Source: Diplonema papillatum
Lineage: Eukaryota; Euglenozoa; Diplonemea; Diplonemida; Diplonemidae
DNA: 64,000 bases
NCBI GenBank assembly: GCA_030068145.1
Contig: JAPJBO010000771.1
Location: forward strand, 1-64,000
Direction of reading: 5' to 3'
Shown in pieces: positions 17,885 to 28,073 of this stretch (the first letter of the stretch is position 1; each line of letters begins with the position of its first letter). The notes under the pieces are model-generated. The model was given only the letters and a program-made list of their open reading frames with translations, had not been told where the DNA came from and searched no databases. The translations under genes and the position numbers were made by a program.

Positions 17885-18832
17885 CCTGACTTTCAAGGCA
17901 GTGCATGCTAATCCATGTGGTTCATGTACTTAAAAGAACTCAATGCTTAACAAAATCTGACGTGGGCGGCTTTAGATTTACATCTGAATGACACCTCAAC
18001 ACAAAACAAGTTGTCGACAACTAACAAGTAAAGAATAAAACAAAACTACGCACTTCTTCGCCCATCAACAACTTGCTCAATCTCACATGTTTCGGATGTT
18101 TGTGTTATAATGACGTGACGTTCAGGCTGGTATCTTTCGAGCCATGTGATGCCTGGCTTCTTGTTCTGCCTTTACCATACTTCAAACTTCCAACCGTCAA
18201 GTGTTGCACAGGCAAGTCCGTAGTGGGGCTATTTTTTTGCCCGGCGCACGCAGTGCTCCCGCTTACCTCCGAAATGCCGGAGGAAGCCTAAATCAGGAAT
18301 TTTGTATTTTTTTTGTTTTGGCGACGCGTCCACCAGGACTTATTGCAGCTCATTTTGTCCTTCAGACTAGACACCAAGCCCATTTTCTCTGGTGAGTCTT
18401 AATGCGGGGGGGGGCCGGGGGACACCGCCCCCCGGGAGACGGTACGGTACATGGAACTTCAGATTCTGTCTTGTTCGGAACCTGTAACAGGAAACTGATG
18501 CCTGGTTACAGGCCTCTGGCGAAAATTCAAAATCTTGTAAAGCCCCTGGGAGACGGTATGGTACATGGTGCCCCAGAATCTGATGTCCTGCACAACACGA
18601 GGGGGACTTTTTGGGTCATACGAAGTTTGACCGAGCCACTCACTTTCTCGAACAAAGCATCAAGGCAATGCGTATCTTGGGCATCAGTGCTTTCGCTGAT
18701 GTAGTGACGACTGAGATCGTAAAGGTGGAGCCACAGAGCAGAGTTAGAGGCCCCTTGACCAGAAGCATCGTCCGAGATTGTAGAGGGTGATGACTGTTCC
18801 AACCGGACGGACCGGCTCGATACTGGGAGTAT
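17885..18832. other. Intergenic with dispersed and internal repeats
   Basis: It contains a 48-bp dispersed repeat (18251-18298) and an internal pair around 18437-18480 and 18549-18590 (gggagacggtacggtacatgg type). No gene seen. Confidence 0.5.
18251..18298 (+). repeat. Dispersed 48-bp repeat, copy 1
   Basis: It matches 51075-51122 with a few differences. The core is a small hairpin (cctccgaaatgccggagg) followed by aagcctaaatcagga, and in both copies a T-rich stretch follows. It may be the conserved end of a short mobile element. Confidence 0.7.
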
Positions 18833-20491
18833 CTAGTACCCCTCATTCTCGAAGGTTAGCATTTCTTCGCATGCAATGTGCCACACTCTATCGGCATGGA
18901 TTGCTTTTTTTTTCACTAGGCGAGAAAATGGCTGCACTTTGAAAAAACTTATACGGTCTGAGCAGTCGACGCTGTTGTGCTGGTACTTTTTGATGTCGCC
19001 AAACGGGCCGTCCACAAATGGATCGGTTGCGTTGTCCAACCGTAGGTCGGCTAAAAGGGCGTGGTAGAGCTCCCACTGCCGAGAGAAAGCTCGGTCTGAG
19101 GCGTGAACCCTTGCCCACCGGGTGCTTTCCGTTGCGATGTCTTTCACTATGTCGGGATGCGCCTCGGCCCAGTGGTAGCTTTCGTTCAGCTCTGGGATAA
19201 GCGTGTGCAGGCTGGTACGGATGGGAATGTGGGTCACCATGGGAATCAAGTCGCGTGTATAAGACATATGGCTGTTGGTGGAGTTGCAGAGCATCACAAC
19301 ACCAGGGGCCTCCATGTTACCCTGGAGCCTGTACAGCGCTGACATCCCATCAATGTTGAGAAGGTACTTATACGAATATTGTTCCGCCAAGGTGAGCTCA
19401 GTGCCCCACACAGCCTGACTCGAATTTACCGTGCATTGATCCTGGTTCGGGATGCCCGTTCCCTGAAGCTCCTTGAAGTTGTAGTCAGCCAGAGTCTTCA
19501 GCGCCTTCTGACACATGTTCACCACCGGCACCCACGAAGTGGTCGTTGCCATATTGTTCATCCAGGAGAACGCATGATTCACAGCTGCCGCCCAAATTCG
19601 GTGGCCATTCCACCCGGTTCCTCGAAACACCACCTTCGGTATCAGCTGGTCGTATGGTAGAAAGTTGTCATGTCTAAAGCCCGCGACCTGCGAGAGGTGA
19701 CAATACGACAGTGTTATCTCCTGTTCGCAGTGCGGACGTGTTGCCCAGAAGACGGTCGGGTAACTCATTTCGGCCGGTTTCGTCTGCCAATTCGGGCAAA
19801 TGTCCCAGTGATAAACAAAGAAATCGACTGTTTTATTTTGCTGAAGACGCCCGAGCCGCAAGAGCTGCATGATTCGAGCCAGGGCGAAAGAGCTATGCTC
19901 CGGATGTGCGGTCATTTCTCTGCCGATAAAATGCCAAGACAACAGTTTCCCGTGGCTGACTGTAATTCGCACATCTCGGGTGTTCCCGTCCTTTTCGCGC
20001 GCTGCATGCTTTATCTTCGCGTCCAACGAAGTCAACTTCCAGTATCTCTTGAGCAGCTTGTTGGCAATGTCGGCGCCCCTCTTACAGCACATCTGCAGTT
20101 CATCCGAGTTCTTGATCCTCCCGCAGACGGAATCGATGACGGCCTTTTTGGGGTGCCCGGCCAAGTGGTCCCGCTTTTTCCACTCAGCAGCCTCGAGCAG
20201 CCCTTCGGCACGGACTCTGTCGTAGTGTTCCCAGTATGGGTTACGCGTTTCGGGGGCAACTTCTTCGTCAACAGACGGTTGGTAAGTTACAACTTCGTCA
20301 ACCCAAAGCTGCGGATCCACATCTCTTGATTCCGGGGCCGCCCCTATGAAATCCCCGTTGTAGGTAAAATTCATTGTGTTGCCTGCCTGCTCAACTGAAA
20401 CGCGTCCCCTGCGAAAGCCTGGAGCAGCTGATATGATCACGGTTAGCATCACACCTAAGCAGAACAGACTTACGCGCTCGACAAACCACAT
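18833..20491 (-). CDS. GT90 (CAP10-like) glycosyltransferase, type II membrane protein
   Basis: A 552-codon frame with ATG at 20491 and no intron. Residues about 7-23 (VSLFCLGVMLTVIISAA) form a single N-terminal membrane anchor, as in Golgi glycosyltransferases. The CAP10/GT90 signature is visible: FRGTGWNGHR at about residue 291, YKYLLNIDGMSALYRLQGNM at about 369-388, then VVMLCNSTNS, and further on HIPIRTSLHTLIPELNESYH with AHPDIVKDI. Family members transfer glucose or xylose to proteins or polysaccharides in the secretory pathway; the substrate here cannot be told. Length fits the family. A repeat shared with two other sites (20570-20610) lies about 80-120 bp upstream of the start. Confidence 0.85.
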   Translation of the reverse strand: MWFVERVSLFCLGVMLTVIISAAPGFRRGRVSVEQAGNTMNFTYNGDFIGAAPESRDVDPQLWVDEVVTYQPSVDEEVAPETRNPYWEHYDRVRAEGLLEAAEWKKRDHLAGHPKKAVIDSVCGRIKNSDELQMCCKRGADIANKLLKRYWKLTSLDAKIKHAAREKDGNTRDVRITVSHGKLLSWHFIGREMTAHPEHSSFALARIMQLLRLGRLQQNKTVDFFVYHWDICPNWQTKPAEMSYPTVFWATRPHCEQEITLSYCHLSQVAGFRHDNFLPYDQLIPKVVFRGTGWNGHRIWAAAVNHAFSWMNNMATTTSWVPVVNMCQKALKTLADYNFKELQGTGIPNQDQCTVNSSQAVWGTELTLAEQYSYKYLLNIDGMSALYRLQGNMEAPGVVMLCNSTNSHMSYTRDLIPMVTHIPIRTSLHTLIPELNESYHWAEAHPDIVKDIATESTRWARVHASDRAFSRQWELYHALLADLRLDNATDPFVDGPFGDIKKYQHNSVDCSDRISFFKVQPFSRLVKKKAIHADRVWHIACEEMLTFENEGY

Positions 20492-20569
20492 GATGACCCG
20501 TCCTCTCTATTCGTGAGAGCAAGATGGGTGCATGTGACGTGCCATCACTTTCTTGTATCCCTGTTTTTT

Positions 20570-20610
20570 GAGCGTGAATTGTGGTTTAGAGGTTCGGTAT
20601 TTTAGGGTCT
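20570..20610. repeat. TTTTAGGG-containing dispersed repeat, copy 1
   Basis: It shares gtggtttagaggttcggt and ttttagggtct with 44264-44336 and 53562-53629. It sits just upstream of the GT90 start codon, so it could also contribute to a promoter or 5' UTR. Confidence 0.6.
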
Positions 20611-20889
20611 GAATGACATTTCAGCGGTTTCTGCATTTAGGGGGCTCACCTGCCAGTGTTGCACGGGTCACTGCCTCCTCTCCGGCCTCAACCCCTAGTG
20701 TCGCGGTGTAAGCAACAGCCAGGATTTGTCGACTGGAACCCCCGGTACGGCGGCATCTTGTCTCTGAGTACAGTAGAAGAATGGAGTTACACACTAAGCA
20801 CTCTAATTAATGGTCGTAACATGTGTGGCCCTCTGATGTAGTGTAGCGGTCATCTCCACTCAGTGTTCTTCAAATAAGAGGGAGTCGAA

Positions 20890-21228
20890 GACGGAGAACC
20901 GGCCCACGAGGACGTGGAAAGGCTTGTCACCTCAGGAAGGTCGAGCATCGACGGGCCGGTGTTCAACGTCGCGTACAAGCCCCTGCTCGCGCGGCTGAAG
21001 CAAGTGGGTGTGACAACCCACGCTTTCAAGCGGGGGTACGCCCATGCGATCGACGACATGGGAGTGGACGATGCGAGGCTGCAGCGGCTCACGGGACATC
21101 GACAGTTCAAGAACGTCGAGACGTACCTCGGGCTGGAACGAGCAGCAGAGAGACGAGAAAGAGGGGCAGGCGTGGAGGACGTCGTACGGCGGCTGCAGGA
21201 TGTGCCGTCCAGTTTGGAGACAAAGTGA
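20890..21228 (+). pseudogene. Tyrosine recombinase C-terminal remnant (Crypton or DIRS-like)
   Basis: The frame shows the C-terminal part of a tyrosine recombinase: THAFKRGYAHAI (H-x-x-R box), LTGHR, and the nucleophile Tyr in KNVETYLGLE. The N-terminal half of the enzyme is not present nearby, so it is a broken fossil. YR enzymes of this kind occur in Crypton DNA transposons and DIRS-like retroelements. The 3' end runs directly into the repeat family of the palindrome at 21351-21489. Age is not well constrained. Confidence 0.65.
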
Positions 21229-21350
21229 AGACTTTAAGTCGAAAAATCCGACACTCCCACTTTTGTTAACACTCTGGCATGCTTGGGGCAGGTCTTCACT
21301 TTGGCTCATCTTCACTTTGTCTCCGGATGCAAAGTGAAGATCCTGTTTGG

Positions 21351-21489
21351 ATACAAAGTGAAGATCCAGTTTGGAGACAAAGTGAAGATTTTAAGTCGAA
21401 AAATCTTCACTTTGTACCCGGGAGACAAAGTGAAGATTTTTCGACTTAAAATCTTCACTTTGTCTCCAAACAGGATCTTCACTTTGTAT
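21351..21489. repeat. Palindrome with 65-bp arms, nested hairpins
   Basis: The arms are 21351-21415 and 21425-21489, with one mismatch by eye, around a 9-base loop. Each arm itself contains an inverted acaaagtgaagat / atcttcactttgt pair, so cruciform or branched folding is possible. Further copies of acaaagtgaagat occur at 21220-21340, including the last codons of the recombinase remnant. Confidence 0.9.
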
Positions 21490-21600
21490 CCTGGCTGACT
21501 GTGGTGTTTACAGTGCATTTTGATGGTGTGAGTGGGTGAGATGGGGGTGTGAGATGGGTGTGGTTGATGATTTGGTGTTGTGTGGTTTGGGGTGGGTGTT

Positions 21601-21965
21601 TGGGTTCTGTCTCTAATCTGCCCAAAACTTCCACCGATTAGGGATCATCAGAACTATGAACACGCAGACCTCGAAAGGTTTGCTTCCTCCTGTTTTGTTT
21701 CCACTGCGGTTAGCCACATACAATGTCGTGAGACAAAGTTTTTTCGGCCAGTTGCGAGGAACTGCCTGCAGGAGTTGCTCAAAGCATGAACGTCAAGGAC
21801 GCTCAACAAAGCCTATGGAGGGGCTCGCATCTGATCCAAAATGCTGGCATAGTGACACGGGTTGATCTTGCTGACTGGCTCGACAGGTACTCCCGCGTTG
21901 CAAAGTGCAGCTTCCTTTCAACCCTTCAAAGATAGGACAAAGCACGCACACAAGAGACAACCAAT
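21601..21965 (+). repeat. Dispersed repeat family A, copy 1
   Basis: It aligns with 36962-37275: ggatcatcagaactatgaacacgcag against agatcatcagaactttgaacacgcag, then shared blocks through acgctcaacaaagcctat and gggctcg. About 300 bp, diverged, with small indels. No coding sequence seen. Both copies are preceded by a G/T-rich tandem repeat. Confidence 0.75.
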
Positions 21966-22019
21966 AGCCATTTTCCCCTCCCCCATCCTTCCTCCCAATG
22001 TTTTGGGTTCCTGGTTTGG

Positions 22020-22135
22020 TTCTGCTGATGCTGTGCTGCTTCTGCTGCTACTTCTGCTGCTGCTGCTTCTGCTGCTGCTGCTGCTGCTGCTTCTGCTCCT
22101 TCTCCCCCTGCTGGTGCTTCAGTCTTGCTGATGTT
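22020..22135 (+). repeat. CTG trinucleotide array
   Basis: Interrupted ctg/ctt repeats. Poly-Leu, Gln or Cys frames across it are artefacts of the triplet. Confidence 0.9.
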
Positions 22136-22329
22136 TCTGCTGCTACAAAAAAAAATGCGAATGAGTGGAAACCCCATGTGCTGACAACGGTGGCTACCTG
22201 TTCTTTGGGCCAAAAGGGGCCTGCCATGCCAGCACTGGGACATCTTTTCATTTCTTTACATTCATTTCTTTAAAATAAGAAGAAAAGTGTGGACAAAAGG
22301 CTTAAAGCAACCTTCTCTTGACTTCGATG

Positions 22330-22810
22330 GGGTTTTTGCTGCCTTGCTGCTGCTCATCTAGCTGCTCCTGTTGTTCCTGTGTTTGGTGCTGGTGCTGCTC
22401 TTGCTCCTGCTTCTCTTGTTGCCTTTCATCGAAGCTGTGAAACTCTCTCAAAACCAAACGCTGCAGTAAACGACCCTCCCCCTTCGAAATGGAAAGGCTT
22501 GCATTTTTCATCGAAGCCCCGATTCGCAAACTTCGTCTGTGTTTTAATTTCCTGTTTAGGTTTCTTTGAAACGAAAGTTGCTGTCTGCCTTGCTGCTGCC
22601 TTGCTCCTCCTCTTGCTGCTCTTCTTGCTGCTACTCTTGCTCCTGCTGCTCTGCTGCCTTTCTCCGAAGCTGTGGAATTCTCGCAAAACCAAACACTGCA
22701 GTCAAGGACCTTCGCTTGCAAAGACTGCTTTCATTGCAAGCTCCGATTTCCTTCTTAAGCGCTTCAAACAAACTTCGTCTGTGTTTTGATTTTCTGTTTA
22801 TGTTTATTTG
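22330..22810. repeat. 235-bp tandem duplication with CTG-rich spacers
   Basis: Two diverged units begin at cgaagctgtg (22430 and 22665) and both end with aacttcgtctgtgtttt..ttcctgttta-type sequence. Ctg/ctt runs separate them. Confidence 0.75.
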
Positions 22811-22877
22811 AATTCAAAGCTCCTATCCTGTCTGCTGCCTTCTGTTGGTGCTCTTCCTCCTGCTGATTAACCGCTGC

Positions 22878-23172
22878 TGTCTTGCTCTGGCTGCCTTGCT
22901 GCTGCTGCCTTGCCGCTGCTGCCTTGCTGCTGCTGCCTTGCTGCTGCTGTCCTGCTGCCGCTCCTGCCTTGCCGCTGCTGTCTTGCCTTGCTGCTGCTGC
23001 CTTGCCGCTGCTGTCTTGCTTCTGCTGCTGCATTGCCGTTGCTGCCTTGCCGCGGCTGCCTTGCCGTGGCTGCCTTGCTGCTGCTGCCTTGCTGCTGCTG
23101 CCTTGCTGCTGCTGCCTTGCTTCTACTGCTGCCTGCCTTGCTGCTGCTGCCTTGCTGCTGCTGCTGCTTTCT
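22878..23172 (+). repeat. GCCTTGCTGCTGCT minisatellite
   Basis: About twenty copies of a roughly 15-bp unit with variants (gccgctgct, ccgcggctg). It abuts the truncated retroposon copy at 23181. Confidence 0.85.
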
Positions 23173-23180
23173 TGCCGACC

Positions 23181-23337
23181 TTTTTTACGCCTGGGAAGAG
23201 TAGGTGCACAGCTCGGAGGCCAGATACGAAGTTAGGGGCTTTCACCCACAGCAAAGGAACTGCTTGCCTTGGCCGCGTTTCGAAAAACACGTTTCCAGGG
23301 GACACCGCGAGGAGGTGGCAAGTCAGATTTTGTCCCC
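23181..23337 (-). mobile_element. Short copy of the 5312-6139 retroposon family
   Basis: 157 bp matching the first ~155 bases (minus-strand 5' end) of the element at 5312-6139 with about 6% differences. On the minus strand it ends in gcgtaaaaaa and then enters the CTG-type minisatellite. The defined start and A-run end suggest either a short SINE form of the family or a 3'-truncated copy. Confidence 0.75.
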
Positions 23338-23974
23338 CAACCCCAAGACCACCCATTGAGAATTCCGGGGCCTTTGATGGCCAGCTTCTTGGACTTCACG
23401 ACCTCTCAGGAGCACTTTGCTGAAGGAACACCGAAAACGTGATAGGCAACTGTTGCATGTCGAAATGGGGGGGCACGTTCTCCCGAAGTTGCGACCCTTG
23501 AAAGAACGTCGTTCGTAGGAGCTTCGAATTCCTGTGACGGTTTCGTTGGATGCATCGGTCAAAATACCAACAAAAATATGTACCCATAGCTCTGTCAGAA
23601 CCTTTTCGCTGACTCGTAACTTCACATACCTTGACTGCTTCCACACGAACTCTCGAACACCAGATTTTTCAAGCACAACTCCGACCCGAACCATCTTGTG
23701 AATTTCTTTTCTTCTTCTAGTTCCTGTTTGCGTTGTGTGTGCTGAATCCTGTTTTCTTTCGAGTCGGCCTCTTCACACAAGAGGCCGAACCTGGACAAGA
23801 AGGCCCACATCGAAGCACTAAGAATCCATCAAATGCACGAGGGGGCCCGCAGGGCCACCGAGTGCGGGTTTGCGGGTTTGCGGGGGAAGTCTCTTGGGAG
23901 CAAGTCTCCTGGGATGGAAGGGATTGACTGCGATGGCAGGGAATCAAAATGCACCGCCGTACTGTTTTCAGAAG
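23338..23974. other. Intergenic
   Basis: Minus-strand frames of up to 123 codons (23323-23694) exist without an in-frame ATG context or a recognised domain. No gene is supported. Confidence 0.3.
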
Positions 23975-24290
23975 TCCCTTCAGAGAAGTTGGCTCACATC
24001 AAGGTGTCTGAAGGTCTGTCCCTTCAGAGAAGTTGTCTCACATCAAGGCTTCTAAAGACCTCCCCCCTTCAGAGAAGTCGGCTCCCATCAAGGCTTCTAA
24101 AAGCCAGTCCCTTCAGAGAAGTCGACCTACATCAAGGCTTCTAAAGGCCAGTCCCTTCAGAGAAGTCGGCTCACATCAAGGCTTCAGTCGGCTCACACTT
24201 CTAAAGGCCAGTCCCTTCAGAGAAGTTGGCCCACACATCACACAACAACAAGGCTTCTGAAGGCCAATCCCTTCAGAGAATTCAGGTATT
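23975..24290 (+). repeat. 44-bp minisatellite array 1 (plus orientation)
   Basis: Units contain ggctcacatcaaggcttct then aaaggccagtcccttcagag; spacing is 44 bp between the best-preserved units, with about seven copies, some truncated. The same unit occurs inverted and direct at 26268-26860, so the ankyrin gene lies between arrays. Confidence 0.9.
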
Positions 24291-24656
24291 CAATTTTACC
24301 CCAAACATCAGAAGAATCAGACAGATGTTTTGCAGTCTCCTCGACTCATGTGCCACACATGGCGCAGCACTGGGTATTTTCTTCAGAAGGATGAGCGGGA
24401 TAAATATTCCTAGGGCTTCTGAACTACGAACATAGAGCTTGCTCGGTTTGCTGGTGAGGCTTCGTGCGCAAAATGGCTAATCAGCATAAGGAATGTCTTC
24501 AAAGTGCCTGAAGTGCAAGCGGAAGGAAAAGTCGGCAGTGTCATGACACCCCGTGTAAAGATGCATCCCCCCCTATGTTGCGGTGGCAGTCACCCTTGAC
24601 ATCTCCACATCACTCTCGATATACCCGGATGCCCGGACTTGCTTACTTACAGACGA

Positions 24657-25532
24657 CTAAACTATTTTCCGTCGCTTTCGACTGGAGTTTGTCAGTAGCT
24701 GGGCTACATCGCTGTATTCAAATCTGAGGGCAGCATCGAGTGCATCACGAATGTCATCGGTAGTGCATCCTGCATCGAGCAGCTGTTGAACGATAGAAAG
24801 GTGGCCTTCGCGTGCTGCGATGACCAACGGAGATCCGCGGCCGGACATGAGATCGTGACACGCTCCCTTGCTCAGTAGTAGCCCTACAACAAAACGATTC
24901 CCTTCTTCACACGCAAAGTGTAGCGCACTTCTCCCGTCGCTGTGCTGCCTGTCCATATTTGCACCTGCTTGCAAGAGCAGATCCACAATTCCTAAGAAAT
25001 CTTCGTGACTAGCTGTCATGAGAGGTGTCATCCCTTCATCGGTGTCGCTTTGTTCAACAGGTGCGCCGATTTGGAGAAGGTATTCTACCACCGATGTGGA
25101 CCCCATTGCAACGGCTGTAAACAGCGCCGTCATGCCATCTGAGTCGCTGAGGGTGACCGAAGCCCCAGAATTGATGAGCAGCTTCACGATGGACAGATGC
25201 CCGTAACTGCTAGCTTCCATGAGAGCGGTATGACCCTCGAGATCTTGCCTGTCAACAGAAGCCCCCGCAGCCAGCAGGCGCACAACGACAGCTTCGTGGT
25301 TGTGTTCCGCTGCAGCGATCAGAGGAGTCAGCCCGTCGGTAGCTGTGCACTCGATGTTCGCACCAGTTCGAAGTAGATCTAGCACCACGTCTTCAAACCC
25401 ACTCTCAGCTGCCCCATGGAGCGGTGACATGCCATAGGTATCGGCCAAGTTGGGGTTGGCCCCTGCTTCAAGCAGCCGGCGAACAACGAGCACAGCATTG
25501 TTTGTTACTGCGGAAAGCAGCGGTGTTTGCAT
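24657..25532 (-). CDS. Ankyrin-repeat protein
   Basis: From ATG 25532 (MQTPLLSAV..) the frame encodes 291 aa. It is built of eight ankyrin repeats of about 33 residues, with TPL/TAL helix starts, GA(N/S) turns and LL-x-AGA endings, for example MSPLHGAAESGFEDVVLDLL and HTALMEASSYGHLSIVKLL. The C-terminus is basic (SRKRRKIV) and may be a nuclear signal. The frame remains open to 25754, but that part has no ATG and no repeat character, so it is taken as 5' UTR or intron. Ankyrin arrays mediate protein binding; the partner is unknown. No catalytic domain is present. Confidence 0.85.
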   Translation of the reverse strand: MQTPLLSAVTNNAVLVVRRLLEAGANPNLADTYGMSPLHGAAESGFEDVVLDLLRTGANIECTATDGLTPLIAAAEHNHEAVVVRLLAAGASVDRQDLEGHTALMEASSYGHLSIVKLLINSGASVTLSDSDGMTALFTAVAMGSTSVVEYLLQIGAPVEQSDTDEGMTPLMTASHEDFLGIVDLLLQAGANMDRQHSDGRSALHFACEEGNRFVVGLLLSKGACHDLMSGRGSPLVIAAREGHLSIVQQLLDAGCTTDDIRDALDAALRFEYSDVAQLLTNSSRKRRKIV

Positions 25533-25769
25533 GACCAACCACCACCACCCTTTCGCCTCGTTTTGTTTTAGAAAAAGAACTCTAAGGGAGTCTTGCGAAC
25601 CTATTTGGAAGACATCATTTTTCAGTGTCCAGGTCGCTAGCCTCCATTGACATCTACAGTACACGCTCAGTTGGCATTTAGGTAGCAGGCACTTGGCCGA
25701 TGTGAGGCTGTTTGGGTTTTCAGCGCGAAGCAGGAACGGAAAACCAAAAGCCAAGTTGAGGAGATCGTC

Positions 25770-26260
25770 ACGTGTTGCTCGTGGGGAAAAAGAAATGTGC
25801 GCGCCATGGGCACGCGGGAATGGAACGCTGCTTCAAACTGGTACAGTTTAGCACAGTCGCCAAACCACCCAAGAACCAGGTGGTCGGGGGTTGGGGGGGG
25901 TTTGGGGGGTCGTCATTGGAGCTCGAGGTCATCGGACTTACTGGGACCCAACAGGGCTGCCGGTGGCTGCGATCCTCGTCATGCAAGATGTGTCGACAAA
26001 TGGTTGACACATGACATCACACCCTTCGCCCACGAAAAGTCAAGGAAGCCCAGGCGCAGTCGGCGATGGTAAGAATAAGGACAGAGACGAGTTCCTGGGG
26101 GACAACACGACAAGGCGAGAACATAGCTATCAGCGCTGCCAGCCCCGCGATTCTTCGTGCCCGCCCACGACCGCTTGCCCACCTGCCTTGGCGATCACGC
26201 TCGCGGGCAAACTGGCAACCACGACTGCGAGCCCCTCAACAATGTGAGCCGACATCGCTG
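25770..26260. other. Intergenic upstream of the ankyrin gene
   Basis: G-rich stretch (ggggttggggggggtttgggggg) near 25888-25910 on the plus strand, possibly G-quadruplex-forming. No gene recognised. Confidence 0.4.
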
Positions 26261-26267
26261 AAGGGAC

Positions 26268-26860
26268 AGGCCTCTAGAAGCCTTGATGTGAGCTGACTTC
26301 TGTGAAGGGAGACGCCTTTAGAAGCCTTGATGTGAGCCGACTTCTCTGGAGGGACTAGCCTTCAGAAGCCTTGATGTGAGCCAACTTCTCTGAAGGGACT
26401 GGCCTTTAGAAGCCTTGATGTGAGCCGACTTCTCTGAAGGGGCAGGCCTTTAGAAGCCTTGATGGGAGCCGACTTCTCTGAAGGGACAGACCTTTAGAAG
26501 CCTTGATGTGAGCCGACTTATCAAGGCGTCTAAAGGCCAGTCCCTTCAGGGAAGTTGGCTCACATCACGGCTTCTAAAGGCAAGTTCCTTCAGAGAAGTT
26601 GGCGCACATGAAGGCTTCTAAAGGCCGGTTCCTTCAGACAAGTTGGGTCACATCAATGCTTCTAAAGGCCAGTCCCTTCAGAGAAGTCGGTTCACATCAC
26701 GGCTTCTAAAGGCCAGTCCCTTCAGAGAAATTGGCTCACATCACGGCTTCTAAAGCAGAGAAGTTGGCTCACATCAAGGCTTCAAAAGGCCAGTTCCTTC
26801 AGAGAAGCTGGTTCACATCAAGGCTTCTAAAGGCCAGTTCCTTCAGAGCTCACATTAAGA
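26268..26860. repeat. 44-bp minisatellite arrays 2 and 3, head to head
   Basis: 26268-26520 carries the unit in minus orientation (gccttgatgtgagccgactt). At about 26521 orientation flips and 26521-26860 carries it in plus orientation. The two arms could form a very long hairpin. Confidence 0.9.
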
Positions 26861-28073
26861 ATGTGGCCACAAAAAGGAAAACGAGAAAAGAGCACCTTGG
26901 CTGGAGCTGTGTGCAGCTCCTGCAGATTCGATGCAGGAAAGGGGACAGCGGTTGTGCATCAAAATATAAGGGACCACCGCAAAGAAAAATGGGGAGGGAA
27001 GGGGAGGAAGCAAGAAGAACTCGGGAAGCCGCTAGTTTCGACAAAGACGAGAGGAGGAGAACCAAGACGCAATGGTTTTTTTTTTGTTGAATGTCTATAC
27101 CAAGCAATGAAACCAGATTTTCTGGGTTTCGTTGGAGCTACAGGAAGTTACTCCTTGGTGCAACACACTGTCACTGTTGTCACTTTCGTCATGCGCAATG
27201 TATGTCCCTTGATTCGGCCTATTGGTATAAAAAAGGCTGTTTATTTTGCTACACTGGCGATCTCTTTGAGTTATTCTTGGAAGTGAAGTAGAAAAGGACA
27301 GGAAGCTCAGCACATCATATCTAAGAAAGAGCGCGTCCAACTCGAACAGGTGGGTCACAAGTGAACACACCTGGAGGGTGCGCTTTCTGAGGCTATTGAT
27401 GTGACTAGGCAGCCATTCGGAGCTGAACGACTGGCAAAGTCATCGGAGCCAGAGGCTGGGTGGAGGTGGGAAGGGGGAGTGAAATCAGGGACTCCACAAG
27501 GTAAGAAGAAAGGTGCTCACGTTGAAGAAAATAACGGGTAGTTGAGTTTGTTGTTGTTATGTTCCGAGACTAGAGGTATGCGAATAGCTCTGTCGACTTT
27601 TTAGGGGGTCGGGGGCGAAGCCCGGGGGCACTTTTTTAGCCTACCGTCGTACGCGTTTTTCTAGTCGTCAATTCCCCCGCTCCGGGTTTTTCTCGATCCA
27701 CGGGCCTGAAAGCCCGGGTTCGAACCCGGCCGAGAACACTTTTCCGGTAGAAAATGATTTTCGGGGGTTGTTGGTTTCGGGGTCTAATGCCCGAAAGCTT
27801 CAAACTGTTTTTCGTACTGTTGCAGAACTGTTTCTCGTTGTGTCTCCTCAACCTATTTCTCGTTCCGTGTCTTCTGTGTACTCCTTGCCTCTGTCATGGG
27901 TCTTGTGTGCAAGGCAGAATTTTGACACTGCGTTGGACAACGTTTCGAGTGTCACAGTGGCTTCTCCAAATCCTCTCTACACGGTAGCCTGCGCGAACCC
28001 TTGGTGGCTACCTACCTTGACGGCTATCTAGAGAGCAGGTGGATGTCGACACATTGTGCTGTGACGTTGGCAG
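26861..28073. other. Intergenic
   Basis: Short frames only. Contains the tRNA-like piece at 27690-27737 and a G-rich stretch at 27600-27640. Confidence 0.4.
27690..27737 (+). other. tRNA-like B-box fragment
   Basis: It includes the palindrome ccgggttcgaacccgg (27714-27729), which contains a B-box-like ggttcgaaccc, and short ttctcg / cgagaa ends that could pair. It is too short for a tRNA and has no D arm. It resembles the segment at 56895-56962. Confidence 0.35.

Noticed and set aside
21862-23423. Poly-Leu/Cys/Gln frames
   Set aside because: They follow CTG and GCCTTGCTG repeats; no domain and no start context.
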